From Actinopolymorpha sp. NPDC004070 (GTDB taxonomy: Bacteria; Actinomycetota; Actinomycetes; Propionibacteriales; Actinopolymorphaceae): a stretch of DNA of 64,000 nucleotides. How positions within the stretch are numbered: position 1 is the first letter of the stretch; every line of letters begins with the position of its first letter. The stretch is from assembly GCF_040610475.1 (NCBI RefSeq), contig NZ_JBEXMJ010000010.1, positions 124,001 to 188,000 on the forward strand, in the 5' to 3' direction. The notes beneath the pieces are model-generated. The model did not search any database. It had not been told where the DNA came from and was given only the letters and a program-made list of their open reading frames with translations. Made by a program: the position numbers and the translations under genes. This document shows, in pieces, positions 52,475 to 61,667 of the stretch.

Positions 52475-53443
52475 TCATGTCCGCACCCGCAGCAACCTGC
52501 TGTTGACGATGGTGAACACCGCGATCAGCGCGAACATCACCCACGACAGCGCCGACGCCGTACCGAAGCGGAAGTCGGTGAACGCCGTGCGGTAGAGCAT
52601 CGTGCCGAGCACCTCGGCGGACTGGTCGGTGCCACCGGTGCCGTTGGTCAGCACGAAGGGTTCGTCGAAGAGCTGGAACGCGCCGACCGTCGACGACGTG
52701 GCGCTGAAGAAGATGATCGGCAGCATCAACGGCACCGTCACCCGCGCGAACACCTGCCGCCCGCCCGCTCCGTCGACCCGCGCCGCGTCGTACAGCTCTC
52801 GCGGGATCGACTGCAGGCCGGCCACGAACAACAGCATGTGGAAGCCGAGGAACCGCCAGGTGATCATCACGATGATGATCGGTTTGATCCACACCGTCGA
52901 CGCCAGCCAGTCCAGCGTCACCCGGTCGCCGCTGACGAACGACAAGAACGCGTTGACAAGGCCCGCGTTCGTGGAGAAGAGCACGCTCATGATGATCGCG
53001 ATCACCGCGGGGGCGGCCAGCAGCGGAAGGAGGAACACCATCCGCAGGAAGCTCCGCCCGAACACGACGTACTCGTTGATGAGATAGGCGAGTACGAACG
53101 CCGCGCCCACCGTCACCAGCGTCGAGCCCAGCCAGATGTAGACGGTGTTGAACACCGCCTTGCCGAACGTCGGGTCGGTGACGATGGACACGTAGTTGTC
53201 CAGCCCGACGAAGTGCGCCGGGTCGAGCCCGTCCCAGTCGGTGAAGCCGATCCAGAACGCCGCCACGATCGGCACCAGCCCGAACACCCCGAAGAGCACG
53301 AAGAACGGCGCGACCATCAGGTAGAAGTTGCGGTGCGCCCGCACCCGGTCGCCCAGCCCTGCCGGCGACGCCACCGCCGAACCGGACCCGGCGCCGCCGC
53401 GACCGGACGGCCGGGTGCGAGTGCCGACCTGTTCCCCGTTCAC
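52475..53443 (-). CDS. Carbohydrate ABC transporter permease (MalF-type)
   Basis: A 322-residue permease with six membrane helices. Its EAA loop is LYDAARVDGAGGRQVFARVTVPLMLP. The N-terminus is Gly/Ser/Pro-rich. GTG 53443 overlaps the binding-protein stop by 4 bp (GTGA), so translation is coupled. No ATPase is encoded here; in actinobacteria a shared MsiK-type ATPase often serves such importers. Confidence 0.9.
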   Translation of the reverse strand: MNGEQVGTRTRPSGRGGAGSGSAVASPAGLGDRVRAHRNFYLMVAPFFVLFGVFGLVPIVAAFWIGFTDWDGLDPAHFVGLDNYVSIVTDPTFGKAVFNTVYIWLGSTLVTVGAAFVLAYLINEYVVFGRSFLRMVFLLPLLAAPAVIAIIMSVLFSTNAGLVNAFLSFVSGDRVTLDWLASTVWIKPIIIVMITWRFLGFHMLLFVAGLQSIPRELYDAARVDGAGGRQVFARVTVPLMLPIIFFSATSSTVGAFQLFDEPFVLTNGTGGTDQSAEVLGTMLYRTAFTDFRFGTASALSWVMFALIAVFTIVNSRLLRVRT

Positions 53444-54804
53444 GAGATCTTGTCCTCGAGGTCGGCCTGCGCCTTCCGCAACGCCGCACCGACGGTCCGG
53501 ACGCCGTGCACGACGTCGGTGACGGCGTTGGTGAGGGCAGTGCTGGCCAGCGCGTCGTTGGGGTTCGTCACCGGCGGTCGCATCGTGGCGGACACCTCGC
53601 TGAAGACGGTGTTGACGTTCTCGTTCGCGTAGTACGCGTCGGGCTTGTTGATCCAGTCGCTCTTCCACGCCGGTTTCCAGGCGGGGTAGAGATCGCGGCC
53701 GTACATCGCCGCCAGGCTCACCGGATCCTGGGTGACCCACTTGACGAACTCCCAGGCGGCCAACTGGTTGCTGCTGGCCCGCAGGACGCCGATGAAGTCA
53801 CCGCCGTAGTTGAACGCGCTCACGCCGTCGGTGGCCGGCGCCAGGGCCACGCCCCACTTCCCCGCGCTCTTCGGCGCGTACTGCGCCTTGAGCAGACCAC
53901 CGAACCAGTTGCCGGAGAAGAACGTCGCGATCGCGCCCTCGTTGATCGCCGCGCCGCGTTCCTGGGAGGACATGTCGGGCGCGAGCAGCCCGTCCTTCTG
54001 CAGCCCGACCGCGAACTCCAGCGCGTTCGCCACGATGTCGCTGTCCAGTTGCGGCGTACCGGATTCGTCGAAGTACGACACACCTGCCTGGTTGCGCAGA
54101 ACGGCGACCAGCTGACCAGGGTCGTCCAGCAGCCAGCGTTCGCCCTTCACGGCGAGCTTGCGGCCGGCGGACACGAACGTCGGCCAGTCACGCATCGCCG
54201 CGTGCACGTCCGCGGGTTCGGTGGGCAGACCAGCCGCCTGGAACAGGTCCCGGCGATAGAACATGCCACCGGGGCCGGTGTTCTTGGGCAACGCGAAGAT
54301 GCGGCCGGACCGGTCGTCGGCTACGTACTTCCAGGAGAAGTCGGCGTACTTCCCGGCCATCGAGCCGGCCCCGAACGGCTTGCGTGACAGGTCGACGAAC
54401 CCCGGTTTGCTCTTGAAATTCGAGACGTTGGTGATCTCCACCATCGCGACGTCCGGTCCGGTGCCGGACACAAGGGCGCCGAGCAGTTTGCTGTTGAACG
54501 TCCCGCTGAATCCCTGCACGCGGACCTTGATCCGCGGATACCGGCGTTCGAACGACGGGATCGTCTGCAGGAACATCCGGTCGTTGTCGGGCCAGGTCCA
54601 CACGGTGATCTCACCGGTGCCGTCTCCCAGCGCGCCGTCGCGGTCCAGCCCGCAACCGGCCACCAGAGTCCCCGCGCCGGCCACTCCGGCAACGGCCGCG
54701 ACACCTCCCGCCGCATGCGCGGCGCCGCGAAGAAACGTCCGGCGGCTGATCCGGTCGGTCCGGCGGCCGGTCCGGTCGGTCCGGCGGACGTGGCGGGTTC
54801 CCAT
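53440..54804 (-). CDS. Extracellular sugar-binding lipoprotein of an ABC importer
   Basis: A 454-residue solute-binding protein. The N-terminus has a twin-arginine signal (ISRRTFLRGAAHAAGG) and a lipobox LVAGC at about 47-51, so it may use Tat export and lipidation. The mature region follows the family-1 pattern (ITVWTWPDNDRMFLQTIPSFERRYP, GTGPDVAMVEI, GGMFYRRDLFQAAGLP, WEFVKWVTQDP). ATG 54804 has GGGGAGGAG upstream. It is first gene of the transporter operon. Sugar not identifiable. Confidence 0.9.
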   Translation of the reverse strand: MGTRHVRRTDRTGRRTDRISRRTFLRGAAHAAGGVAAVAGVAGAGTLVAGCGLDRDGALGDGTGEITVWTWPDNDRMFLQTIPSFERRYPRIKVRVQGFSGTFNSKLLGALVSGTGPDVAMVEITNVSNFKSKPGFVDLSRKPFGAGSMAGKYADFSWKYVADDRSGRIFALPKNTGPGGMFYRRDLFQAAGLPTEPADVHAAMRDWPTFVSAGRKLAVKGERWLLDDPGQLVAVLRNQAGVSYFDESGTPQLDSDIVANALEFAVGLQKDGLLAPDMSSQERGAAINEGAIATFFSGNWFGGLLKAQYAPKSAGKWGVALAPATDGVSAFNYGGDFIGVLRASSNQLAAWEFVKWVTQDPVSLAAMYGRDLYPAWKPAWKSDWINKPDAYYANENVNTVFSEVSATMRPPVTNPNDALASTALTNAVTDVVHGVRTVGAALRKAQADLEDKIS

Positions 54805-54976
54805 GCTCCTCCCCGGCTTCGGACGACACGTGGGTGGCAATGGCGCGCCGAATCTAATTGATGTTGATCAGGCGAGGACAGGCCGTGACCGAAGGCAGCC
54901 ATCGCGTAGGCATGCGCGGGCTGTCGACGTGGTGTGAAACCGCCCGCTCGATGAATACGCGCTCAGATATCTCTTC

Positions 54977-54992
54977 GGTTAACGCGTTGACC
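54977..54992. promoter_or_regulatory. Near-palindrome resembling a LacI-type operator
   Basis: GGTTAACGCGTTGACC is a 16-bp palindrome with one mismatched pair around a central CG. It lies in an AT-richer patch between the sugar-binding protein gene and the gene at 55080. Such sites often bind LacI-family regulators of sugar uptake, but no such regulator is in the window. Confidence 0.35.
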
Positions 54993-55079
54993 TGTCGGTC
55001 ATTTCGCGCCGATGCTGGTGTCAGGCGACGGTCACGGCTCCCGACGAAGCGTGCCGACCGCGAACCCGAGGGGGTTCTC

Positions 55080-55577
55080 ATGAGGGAGCTCTACACCTAC
55101 GAGATCGCGTCCACGACTCCTGAGGGGCGATGGACGCCGGTCGTGATCCGCACCGGCTGGTTCAGCCGAGACCCCGAATCCATCGCTCGCGGATTGATGG
55201 AGAGCTGGATTCTCGACTACCGAGGCCGCCTCACCAGCGGCCAAATTTATGCCTTCGGCAAGCCCGAGCGGGCCAACTCCGCCCGGCTCGTCGCAAGCGT
55301 GCGCGTACGCGTCTTCAAGGGTGCGGACGTCGACGTCTCGACCGCGAAGCCGGTCGCCATCGCTCTGCTGGGCCGACCCGACCTGAGCCGGCCACGGGAC
55401 CGCGACCTCGGTGGGGGGCCACCGGCGACCGAGCTGACCGACTCCGGTCGGCGGCACGGAGTACGCGCCCGGCTCCGGTTGCCGAAGGCCCGGCCCGGTG
55501 AGCAACACCCCCGGGTCCAACATCCCGGCGACCAACATCTCGGCGACCGGCACCTCCGCCGGCTGGCACCCGACTAG
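55080..55577 (+). CDS. Hypothetical protein
   Basis: A 165-residue protein with no recognised family. GAGGGGG lies six bases before the ATG. Residues 1-100 (RELYTYEIASTTPEGRWTPVVIRTGWFSRDPESIARGLMESWI) look like a compact alpha/beta fold. The last 50 residues are Arg/His/Gly/Asp-rich with a repeated PRVQHPGDQHLGDRH character, possibly a random-coil tail read into less conserved DNA. It is isolated between the transporter and a YciI remnant. Confidence 0.5.
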   Translation: MRELYTYEIASTTPEGRWTPVVIRTGWFSRDPESIARGLMESWILDYRGRLTSGQIYAFGKPERANSARLVASVRVRVFKGADVDVSTAKPVAIALLGRPDLSRPRDRDLGGGPPATELTDSGRRHGVRARLRLPKARPGEQHPRVQHPGDQHLGDRHLRRLAPD

Positions 55578-55630
55578 GAGGGCCCGGCCGGTTCGGTACG
55601 GGAAAGTCCTCGAGAAAGTTTCGGGAGTGA

Positions 55631-55792
55631 TGCGGGGGCCCGTTCACCGAGACCAAGGAGGTCGTCGGTGGTTACTCCATCACCGAGAACGCGGACAGGG
55701 CCGAGGCAGTGGAGTGGGCACGTCGGTTCCTGGAGATCCACCCGAAGAACTGGACGGTCAGCGCCGAGGTACGCCAGATCGAGGAAGGCTGA
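55631..55792 (+). pseudogene. C-terminal remnant of a YciI/DGPF-domain gene
   Basis: An open stretch of 53 codons follows a TGA stop. It encodes GGPFTETKEVVGGYSI at the place of the family's DGPFxETKE motif (the Asp is replaced by Gly), then AVEWARRFLEIH and a VRQIEEG tail before its own stop. The N-terminal half of the YciI fold and any start codon are missing, so this is probably a decayed gene fragment. It sits next to the orphan gene at 55080. Confidence 0.6.
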
Positions 55793-55804
55793 CCGCCGCG
55801 TGCG

Positions 55805-56545
55805 TCACCCCTGGCCGCCCGGGCGGGCGACGAAGACGTACTCCCGCCCGGGCCGGTCAGGTGCGTCTCTGATCTCGTCCACGGTGAACCCCGCCGCGGT
55901 CAGGGAGTCCTCGACCTCCTCGCGGCCGCGGAAGCGCAGCGTGGAGTGCGAGGTGAGCACCGCGCCGTCGGACTCGAAGACGTAGGTCCCGCGGAAGCTG
56001 ACCAGCTGTCCGTCGACCTCCGCGGTGTCGGTCCACGTCTCCACGTACCCGATCCCCGGGACGTGGGTCCGGGTTCGGGTCTGCTCGGGGTTCCACTCCC
56101 GCCACGCCTCCCGTTCGGGTATGCGGGTCTCGAACACCAGCCGGCCGTCCGGCCGGAGCGCTGCCCGAACCCCGCGCAGGGTCGCCGCCCACTCGTCGTC
56201 GGTCACGAAGACCTGCGCTACGTTGCCCGTCATCGTGGCGAGGTCCACCCGCAGCGGCGGCAGGGCGGTGGCGTCCCCGTGCAGCCAGCGCACCCGGTCG
56301 GCCCCCGGCTTGCGCCGCGCCACGTCCAGGGAAGCCGCCGCCGGATCGACGCCGACGACCTCGACTCCCCGCTCGGCGAGCAGACAGGCGAAGGTGCCCG
56401 TGCCGCATCCGACGTCCAGCACGCTGCGGGCGCCGAACTCGGCGACCATCGCGGCGTACACGTCCAGGTCACTTCGGTCGGCGTCCACCCAGTCGTAGAT
56501 CTCGGCGAGCCGGGAGTCGGCGAACAGCGCGTCGGGCACGATCAC
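55805..56545 (-). CDS. Class I SAM-dependent methyltransferase
   Basis: A 246-residue methyltransferase. Motif I is VLDVGCGTGTFACLLAERG (about 43-60), with VVGVDPAAASLDVARR and the post-motif RLVFETRIPERE. The C-terminal half (ETWTDTAEVDGQLVSFRG) is the UbiE/Methyltransf-25-type extension common in actinobacteria. GTG start at 56545. Substrate unknown. It lies downstream of the DUF1905 gene on the same strand, 51 bp away. Confidence 0.85.
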   Translation of the reverse strand: MIVPDALFADSRLAEIYDWVDADRSDLDVYAAMVAEFGARSVLDVGCGTGTFACLLAERGVEVVGVDPAAASLDVARRKPGADRVRWLHGDATALPPLRVDLATMTGNVAQVFVTDDEWAATLRGVRAALRPDGRLVFETRIPEREAWREWNPEQTRTRTHVPGIGYVETWTDTAEVDGQLVSFRGTYVFESDGAVLTSHSTLRFRGREEVEDSLTAAGFTVDEIRDAPDRPGREYVFVARPGGQG

Positions 56546-56596
56546 ACCGTAGCCAGGATCCCTCGGGGACGCCGGGGACCGTCGGTGCCGTCGGGG

Positions 56597-56884
56597 TCAG
56601 GCGCCGACGTCCAGACCGATCGTCACCACGTCGCCGAGCTCGAGCCCCTCGGCCCGGCGTACCCACGCCTTGACCGGCACGATGTACCGGCCGTCCTTCG
56701 GCCACAGCGACGTCGTCCACTCCGTCGCCCCGATTCGCGCGGTGACGGGGATCATCCCCCAGCCGTAGGTGACGTACGACGACGTCGCCGCCAGCTCACC
56801 GCACTCCTCCTCGGGAACGGTGACGAAATGCCACGGCGCCGGCCCGCGCCAGAACCACAGCTCGCCGCTGAACTCCAGATGCAC
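56597..56884 (-). CDS. DUF1905 domain protein
   Basis: A 95-residue protein matching DUF1905: FSGELWFWRGPAPWHFVTVPEEE, GWGMIPVTARIGATEWTTSLWPK and YIVPVKAWVRRAEGLELGD. The family is a small beta barrel of unknown function. A TATTCT box ends seven bases before the GTG, so the gene may be leaderless. It overlaps the end of a MarR-like remnant frame. Confidence 0.82.
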   Translation of the reverse strand: MHLEFSGELWFWRGPAPWHFVTVPEEECGELAATSSYVTYGWGMIPVTARIGATEWTTSLWPKDGRYIVPVKAWVRRAEGLELGDVVTIGLDVGA

Positions 56885-56932
56885 GCGGCACAGAATAGGT
56901 TCGCCCCGCTCCGGCGGCGCGCCCGGTCCGGG

Positions 56933-57158
56933 CGTCAGTCCCGACCCGACGTCCGCCGGATCGGCGCACCAGATTCTTGGCTTCCAGCCGGCTCACCAGG
57001 CGCGTCTCGGAACTCTGGTTCAGCCCAACCCGCTGCGCGAGCTCACTGACCCGCAGCTCGGGTGGTTCGCAGACCGCCGCGCCGGGCGTCACCTCGAACC
57101 GAGATACCTGCGTGTGCATGCATCGATGCTCTCCCAGCCGAACCAGGTAGCGCACCAT
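56933..57158 (-). pseudogene. Remnant of a MarR-family regulator
   Basis: In the frame from 57158 a clear MarR winged-helix core is visible (LRVSELAQRVGLNQSSETRLVSRLEAKNLVRR, about 57053-56955), followed by SGGRRVGTDART. The usual N- and C-terminal helices are absent, and the frame then runs on into the DUF1905 gene out of register. It is best read as a truncated, inactive gene. Confidence 0.55.
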
Positions 57159-57172
57159 GCATTCTCCGGCCC

Positions 57173-57202
57173 GGGGCTCAGACGTCGCAGGGGCTCAGAC
57201 GT
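57173..57202. repeat. 13-bp direct repeat at the ychF 3' end
   Basis: GGGGCTCAGACGT at 57173-57185 and 57190-57202. The right copy includes the ychF stop codon, so the left copy is a short duplication of the gene's last bases, at the border with the MarR remnant. Confidence 0.7.
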
Positions 57203-58268
57203 TGAACTTGAACTCCACCACGTCACCGTCGGCCATGACGTAGTCCTTGCCCTCCAGGCGTACCTTCCCGCGTGCCCGCGCCTCGTTCATCGAGCCGGCG
57301 TCGACGAGTTCGTCGTAGGACACGATCTCGGCCTTGATGAACCCGCGCTGGAAGTCGGTGTGGATGGCACCCGCGGCCTCCGGTGCTGTCGATCCCTTGC
57401 GGATCGTCCAGGCCCGCGACTCCTTCGGCCCCGCGGTCAGGAAGGTCTGCAGCCCGAGGGTGTCGAAACCGACTGTCGCCAGCATCTTCAGCCCGGACTC
57501 CTCCTGCCCCGTCGAGGCCAGCAGCTCCGCGGCCTCCTCGGGCGCGAGTTCCAGCAGCTCCGACTCGATCTTGGCGTCCAGGAAGATCGCCTGCGCGGGT
57601 GCCACCAGCTCCGTCAGCTCGGCGCGCATCGCCTCGTCGGAGAGTTCGCCCTCGTCGCAGTTGAAGATGTAGATGAACGGCTTGGCGGTGAGCAGGTTGA
57701 GTTCGCGCAGCGCGGCCAGGTCGACACCGGCGGCGAACGCGGTGATCCCCTTCTCCAGGGCGGTCTGGGTCCGGCGTACGACCTCGATCGTCTCGACCAG
57801 GTCCTTCTTCAGCCGGGCTTCCTTCTCCAGCCTCGGCAGCGCCTTCTCGATGGTCTGCAGGTCGGCGAGGATCAGCTCGGTCGTGATCGTGCCGATGTCA
57901 CCGGCCGGCGAGACCTCGCCATCGACGTGAACGACGTTCGGGTCGCGGAACGCCCGGGTCACCTGGCAGATCGCGTCGGTCTCGCGGATGTGGGCCAGGA
58001 ACTGGTTTCCGAGCCCCTCACCCTCCGACGCGCCGCGCACCAGGCCCGCGATGTCGACGAACTGCACCGTCGCCGGCACCAACTTCGCCGAGTCGAACAT
58101 GCGGCCCAGCACGTCCAGCCGTGGGTCGGGTACGCCGACCACGCCGACGTTCGGCTCCAGCGTCGCGAACGGGTAGTTGGCGGCGAGCACGTCATTTGCG
58201 GTGAGAGCGTTGAAAAGGGTCGACTTCCCGGCGTTGGGGAGTCCGACGATTCCGATCGACAAGGCCAC
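57195..58268 (-). CDS. ychF: Redox-regulated ATPase YchF (OLA1)
   Basis: A 357-residue Obg-superfamily ATPase. Walker A is GLPNAGKST at 9-17, with DIAGLVRGASEGEGLGNQFL (G3) and the OLA1-type NxxE in place of NKxD, and a C-terminal TGS domain (FIKAEIVSYDELVDAG... GDVVEFKFNV). It binds ATP rather than GTP and associates with ribosomes and catalase regulation in other species. GTG 58268 begins VALSIGIVGLPN; longer frames are not conserved. Confidence 0.95.
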   Translation of the reverse strand: MALSIGIVGLPNAGKSTLFNALTANDVLAANYPFATLEPNVGVVGVPDPRLDVLGRMFDSAKLVPATVQFVDIAGLVRGASEGEGLGNQFLAHIRETDAICQVTRAFRDPNVVHVDGEVSPAGDIGTITTELILADLQTIEKALPRLEKEARLKKDLVETIEVVRRTQTALEKGITAFAAGVDLAALRELNLLTAKPFIYIFNCDEGELSDEAMRAELTELVAPAQAIFLDAKIESELLELAPEEAAELLASTGQEESGLKMLATVGFDTLGLQTFLTAGPKESRAWTIRKGSTAPEAAGAIHTDFQRGFIKAEIVSYDELVDAGSMNEARARGKVRLEGKDYVMADGDVVEFKFNV

Positions 58269-58391
58269 GGGCCGCAAGCCTACGCGAGCGCGCACCCGGC
58301 TCGGCGGGCGCACGGCAGCGGCCTCTCCCCCGGGCGGTGGCCCGGCGCGGCGGAGCGGGACTTGTCGGTGGTCTCCGTCACAGTGGTCGCC

Positions 58392-59636
58392 ATGAACGGG
58401 ACGATCTTCCTCGCCTTCGTCGTCGGGATCGCGGTCGGCTTGGCCATCGGCGCACTGCTGGTGCGGGTCCGGATCGCGGAGTCGCTCGCCCGGGCCGGCG
58501 CCGAGCGGGACGCCGCGGAGAGCCGGCTGGCCGAGCTGACCGCCGACCGGCGTTCGCTGGCCGAGCAGTTCAAGGCCCTGTCCGCCGACGCGCTCGCCCA
58601 GTCCAGCCGGCAGCTGCTCGACCTCACCGACGCCCGGGTGCGGGCCGCGGAGACGGTGGTGGCGCCGGTGAAGGAGAGCCTGGACCGCTTCGACGGGCGG
58701 CTGCGCCAGCTGGAGGAGTCCCGGGTGGCGCTGCAGTCGTCCCTGCGCGAGCAGGTCGACGCGGTCCGCCTCACCGGTGAGGCGCTACGCCGGGAGACCG
58801 GCGCGCTGGCCGCGGCGCTGCGCAAGCCGCAGGTGCGCGGGCGCTGGGGCGAGCTGCACCTCGCCCGGGTGACCGAGCTCGCCGGCCTGGTCGACCACGT
58901 CGACACCAGCTTCCAGCACAGTGCGACCAACACCGACGGTGACACCGACGCTGTTCACCGGCCCGACCTGGTGGTCCACCTGGCCGGCGGAAAGCACGTG
59001 GTGGTCGACGCCAAGGTGCCGCTGGAGGCATTCCTGGACGCGGCCGAGGCGGGCGACGACCGTACCCGCGCGGAGCGGCTGGCCCGGCACGCCCGGCACG
59101 TCCGCCATCACGTCGACGCGCTCGCGGGCAAGGGTTACTGGCGCCGGTTGCCGGCGACTCCTGAGTTCGTGGTGCTGTTCATGCCGGGTGAGGCGTTCCT
59201 GTCCCACGCGCTCGAGGCCGACCACACGTTGTTGGAGTACGCCGCCGAACGCCGGGTGATCCTGGCCACGCCGAGCACCCTGATCGCGCTGCTCCGGACG
59301 GTGGCGTACGCCTGGACCGAGCAGGCCCTCACCCACAATGCCCGGGAGGTTTTCGAACTCGGCCGCGAGCTCTACCAGCGGCTCGGCCGGCTCGGCCGTC
59401 ATCTCGACCGACTGGGACGATCGCTGACCGGCGCCGTCGGCTCCTACAACGAGGCCGTCGGGTCGCTGGAGACGAGAGTGCTGGTCAGCGCCCGCCGGCT
59501 GCACGAGCTGAAGGTGACCGACGAGGACCTCCAGGCACCCGCCCCGGTCGAGCAGGCGGTCCGGCCCCTCGCCGCCGCCGAACTGGTCGGCGCGGCCGCC
59601 GAGGCACGTGCGGTCCGCCGGGTCGGCGAGGGCTGA
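58392..59636 (+). CDS. rmuC: DNA recombination protein RmuC
   Basis: A 414-residue RmuC nuclease-fold protein. N-terminal membrane helix (FLAFVVGIAVGLAIGALLV), coiled coil (about 30-130), then the RmuC core with RKPQVRGRWGELHLARVTELAGLVDH, VDAKVPLEAFLDA and EFVVLFMPGEAFLSHALE, ending AYAWTEQALTHNAREV. It limits inversions between short repeats. ATG 58392 is used; an uninterrupted upstream frame to 56769 is only antisense to ychF. Confidence 0.95.
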   Translation: MNGTIFLAFVVGIAVGLAIGALLVRVRIAESLARAGAERDAAESRLAELTADRRSLAEQFKALSADALAQSSRQLLDLTDARVRAAETVVAPVKESLDRFDGRLRQLEESRVALQSSLREQVDAVRLTGEALRRETGALAAALRKPQVRGRWGELHLARVTELAGLVDHVDTSFQHSATNTDGDTDAVHRPDLVVHLAGGKHVVVDAKVPLEAFLDAAEAGDDRTRAERLARHARHVRHHVDALAGKGYWRRLPATPEFVVLFMPGEAFLSHALEADHTLLEYAAERRVILATPSTLIALLRTVAYAWTEQALTHNAREVFELGRELYQRLGRLGRHLDRLGRSLTGAVGSYNEAVGSLETRVLVSARRLHELKVTDEDLQAPAPVEQAVRPLAAAELVGAAAEARAVRRVGEG

Positions 59637-59735
59637 CCTGGTCCTTCGCGATGCTGAGCGGTTCCTGGCCGGACCCGACCGCCGAACCCGGCCCGAACCA
59701 TTCGATAACTCTCATGATCGTTTCGGCCGGGCCGG

Positions 59736-61667
59736 ATGACGCCGCACCGGTCGCCCCAATATCGTTCTGGCGTGCAGGAGTCACGCGTGCAGGGTCGCTC
59801 GCCTTCGGCGCCGGCCGAGGCGAGGTCATGGGCAGTGCCGCTCGTGGACCGGCGGTCCGCGAATGTGGCAGCCGAGGAGGACCGGCGCGGCCGGGACCAC
59901 GCCGACGGGTCGAGCCCGCCACCGCCCCGTGCCGAACGCGCACCGACCGGGGGTCCCCGCCGAGAGCGTCCGCCGGTCGAGCCGCCGCGCCGGGAGCGCC
60001 CGCCGGTCGACGCGACCTGGCGGCAGCGTCCTGCGGCCGAGGTCGGCCGGCGGCCCGCCGGCCGACGTGTCGCCACGTCGGCGGTCGAGGTCCCGCCGTC
60101 GCCGGATCGCCCGGCGGTGCGCGGTCGCCGGATGGCGTTCCCCCTGCCGGCCGACCTGCCCACGCGCGCGGAGCGGGCCGCCTGGCCGCCCCCGGCGACC
60201 GGCGCCATCCAGCCCGGTCCGACGGCGGACGGCGGCCCTGGTCGCCCGGGAAGGCGGGCCAGGGTCACCTCGCCGGTTCCGGACCCGACGGCCGACCAGT
60301 TACCCACCACCCCGGCACCGCCTGCGTCGTCCGCGTCGTCCGCGTTGGTTGCGGCGGACCCGAGTGGGAAGCCGGACGTGGACCTCGACGAGCAGGAGGG
60401 CGTACTCCCCCGCCTGCCCCGGGCCGACGCACACCGGGCGCGCCCGCTGCCGGTCGCGCTGAGCGACGAGCACGCATTCGAAGCGGACCTCGGCCCGCCG
60501 CCCGCCAGCGGTCGGCGAGTCCCCGCCGATCTGTCGCCGGACGCGCGGGAGGCAGGGACTGACTCGGCCACAGCCGGCAGGCGCCGCCGTACCGACGACT
60601 CGCCCGGAGCAACCACCGAGCCGGCCTGGCGACCCGTACTCCCAGAGTCGGCCGGATCAGGACCGCGCGACCTCGCCCCCGCCGAACGACCTCGGGCCGA
60701 CCCGGCACCGGCCGCGCCGGCGCGGCACGCCGAGCCGGTGTGGCAGACCGAATCCCACTGGCGGTCCGTACTGGCCCAGCGACCGGAGCCGGCGCAGCAG
60801 GCCGAACCGGTGTGGCAGACCGAATCCCACTGGCGGTCCGTACTGGCCCAGCGACCGGAGCCGGCGCGGTCCGAGCTTCCGTCGACGGATCGCCCCCCGA
60901 CCGACGCCGCCGGACACGACACCCCGGAACGCGGCACACCAGAACGCGGCACCACCGAAGGCGACACCCCCGGGCGTGACCAGCCTCAGGATCTGTCCCC
61001 CGGGACGCGCCGGCCTGTCGACCACGCCGGCATTCCGCAGGACCTTCGCCCGAGGGGCCTGCGCCGCGCAGAGGACACCGAGGAGAGCGGTTCACAGACC
61101 GTGACGGACACCCGACGGCAGGCGGCCCGGCCCCCGGCGCGCCCACAGCCGGACCCCCGAGGGTCCGCGAACCCGGCGCAGGGTCGCGCTGGTCGACGGA
61201 ACACCGATCCGCGCGAGATGGGGATGCCGGCATTCGTCGCGGTGCTCGTGGGCGTCGGCGGCAGCGTGCTCGGCGCGTTCCTGGACATCCTGGTGACCGG
61301 CGGGGTCGGCCTGCTGTTCAGCCTGTGCTTCGTCCTGACCGCGTTCGGTGTCGCGGCCGGCGTACGCCGTACCGGCATGTTTCCCGCCGGAGTCCTGCCG
61401 CCGTTCGCCGCGCTGGCCAGCCTGGTCGTGGTCGCGGCCGTCGACCCGAAGCGGATCGCCACCACCACGTCGCCGGTACGCGCGGTACTGGTCGGTCTGG
61501 CGTGGGAGTCGTGGACGATCGTCGCCGGCTGTGCCGTGGCGCTCGTGACGATCGCGGTGCGGTTGGTGTACGCGCGCCGCGCCCGGGTCAGCGCCTCGAG
61601 GCGGCCCGCCGAGGCGTACGCAACTCCGGGGGCAGCGCGAAGATCAGGCTCTCCTCGGCGGTCCTGA
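59736..61667 (+). CDS. DUF6542 membrane protein with a long Pro/Arg-rich domain
   Basis: A 643-residue protein. About 480 N-terminal residues are low-complexity, Arg/Pro/Asp-rich. It contains a 24-residue unit ([18 protein letters not shown]...) duplicated in tandem. The C-terminus is a compact membrane domain with four helices ([21 protein letters not shown] to [19 protein letters not shown]), matching DUF6542, usual next to ispH in actinobacteria. Start is uncertain: a GTG at 59772 sits eight bases downstream of a TATCGT box and could be leaderless. It overlaps the convergent ispH by 80 bp. Confidence 0.72.
   Translation: MTPHRSPQYRSGVQESRVQGRSPSAPAEARSWAVPLVDRRSANVAAEEDRRGRDHADGSSPPPPRAERAPTGGPRRERPPVEPPRRERPPVDATWRQRPAAEVGRRPAGRRVATSAVEVPPSPDRPAVRGRRMAFPLPADLPTRAERAAWPPPATGAIQPGPTADGGPGRPGRRARVTSPVPDPTADQLPTTPAPPASSASSALVAADPSGKPDVDLDEQEGVLPRLPRADAHRARPLPVALSDEHAFEADLGPPPASGRRVPADLSPDAREAGTDSATAGRRRRTDDSPGATTEPAWRPVLPESAGSGPRDLAPAERPRADPAPAAPARHAEPVWQTESHWRSVLAQRPEPAQQAEPVWQTESHWRSVLAQRPEPARSELPSTDRPPTDAAGHDTPERGTPERGTTEGDTPGRDQPQDLSPGTRRPVDHAGIPQDLRPRGLRRAEDTEESGSQTVTDTRRQAARPPARPQPDPRGSANPAQGRAGRRNTDPREMGMPAFVAVLVGVGGSVLGAFLDILVTGGVGLLFSLCFVLTAFGVAAGVRRTGMFPAGVLPPFAALASLVVVAAVDPKRIATTTSPVRAVLVGLAWESWTIVAGCAVALVTIAVRLVYARRARVSASRRPAEAYATPGAARRSGSPRRS
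60729..60872. repeat. 72-bp tandem duplication inside the DUF6542 gene
   Basis: Two 72-bp units (60729-60800 and 60801-60872) encode the same 24-residue block. About 61 bases (60735-60795 and 60807-60867) are identical, so the duplication is recent and in frame. Confidence 0.9.

Noticed and set aside
48531..57202. Prophage or genomic island with integrase
   Set aside because: No integrase, transposase, tRNA target or attachment repeats were found; only short duplications.
56769..58391. A long upstream extension of rmuC
   Set aside because: This part is antisense to ychF and the DUF1905 region; conserved RmuC begins at 58392 with a membrane helix.
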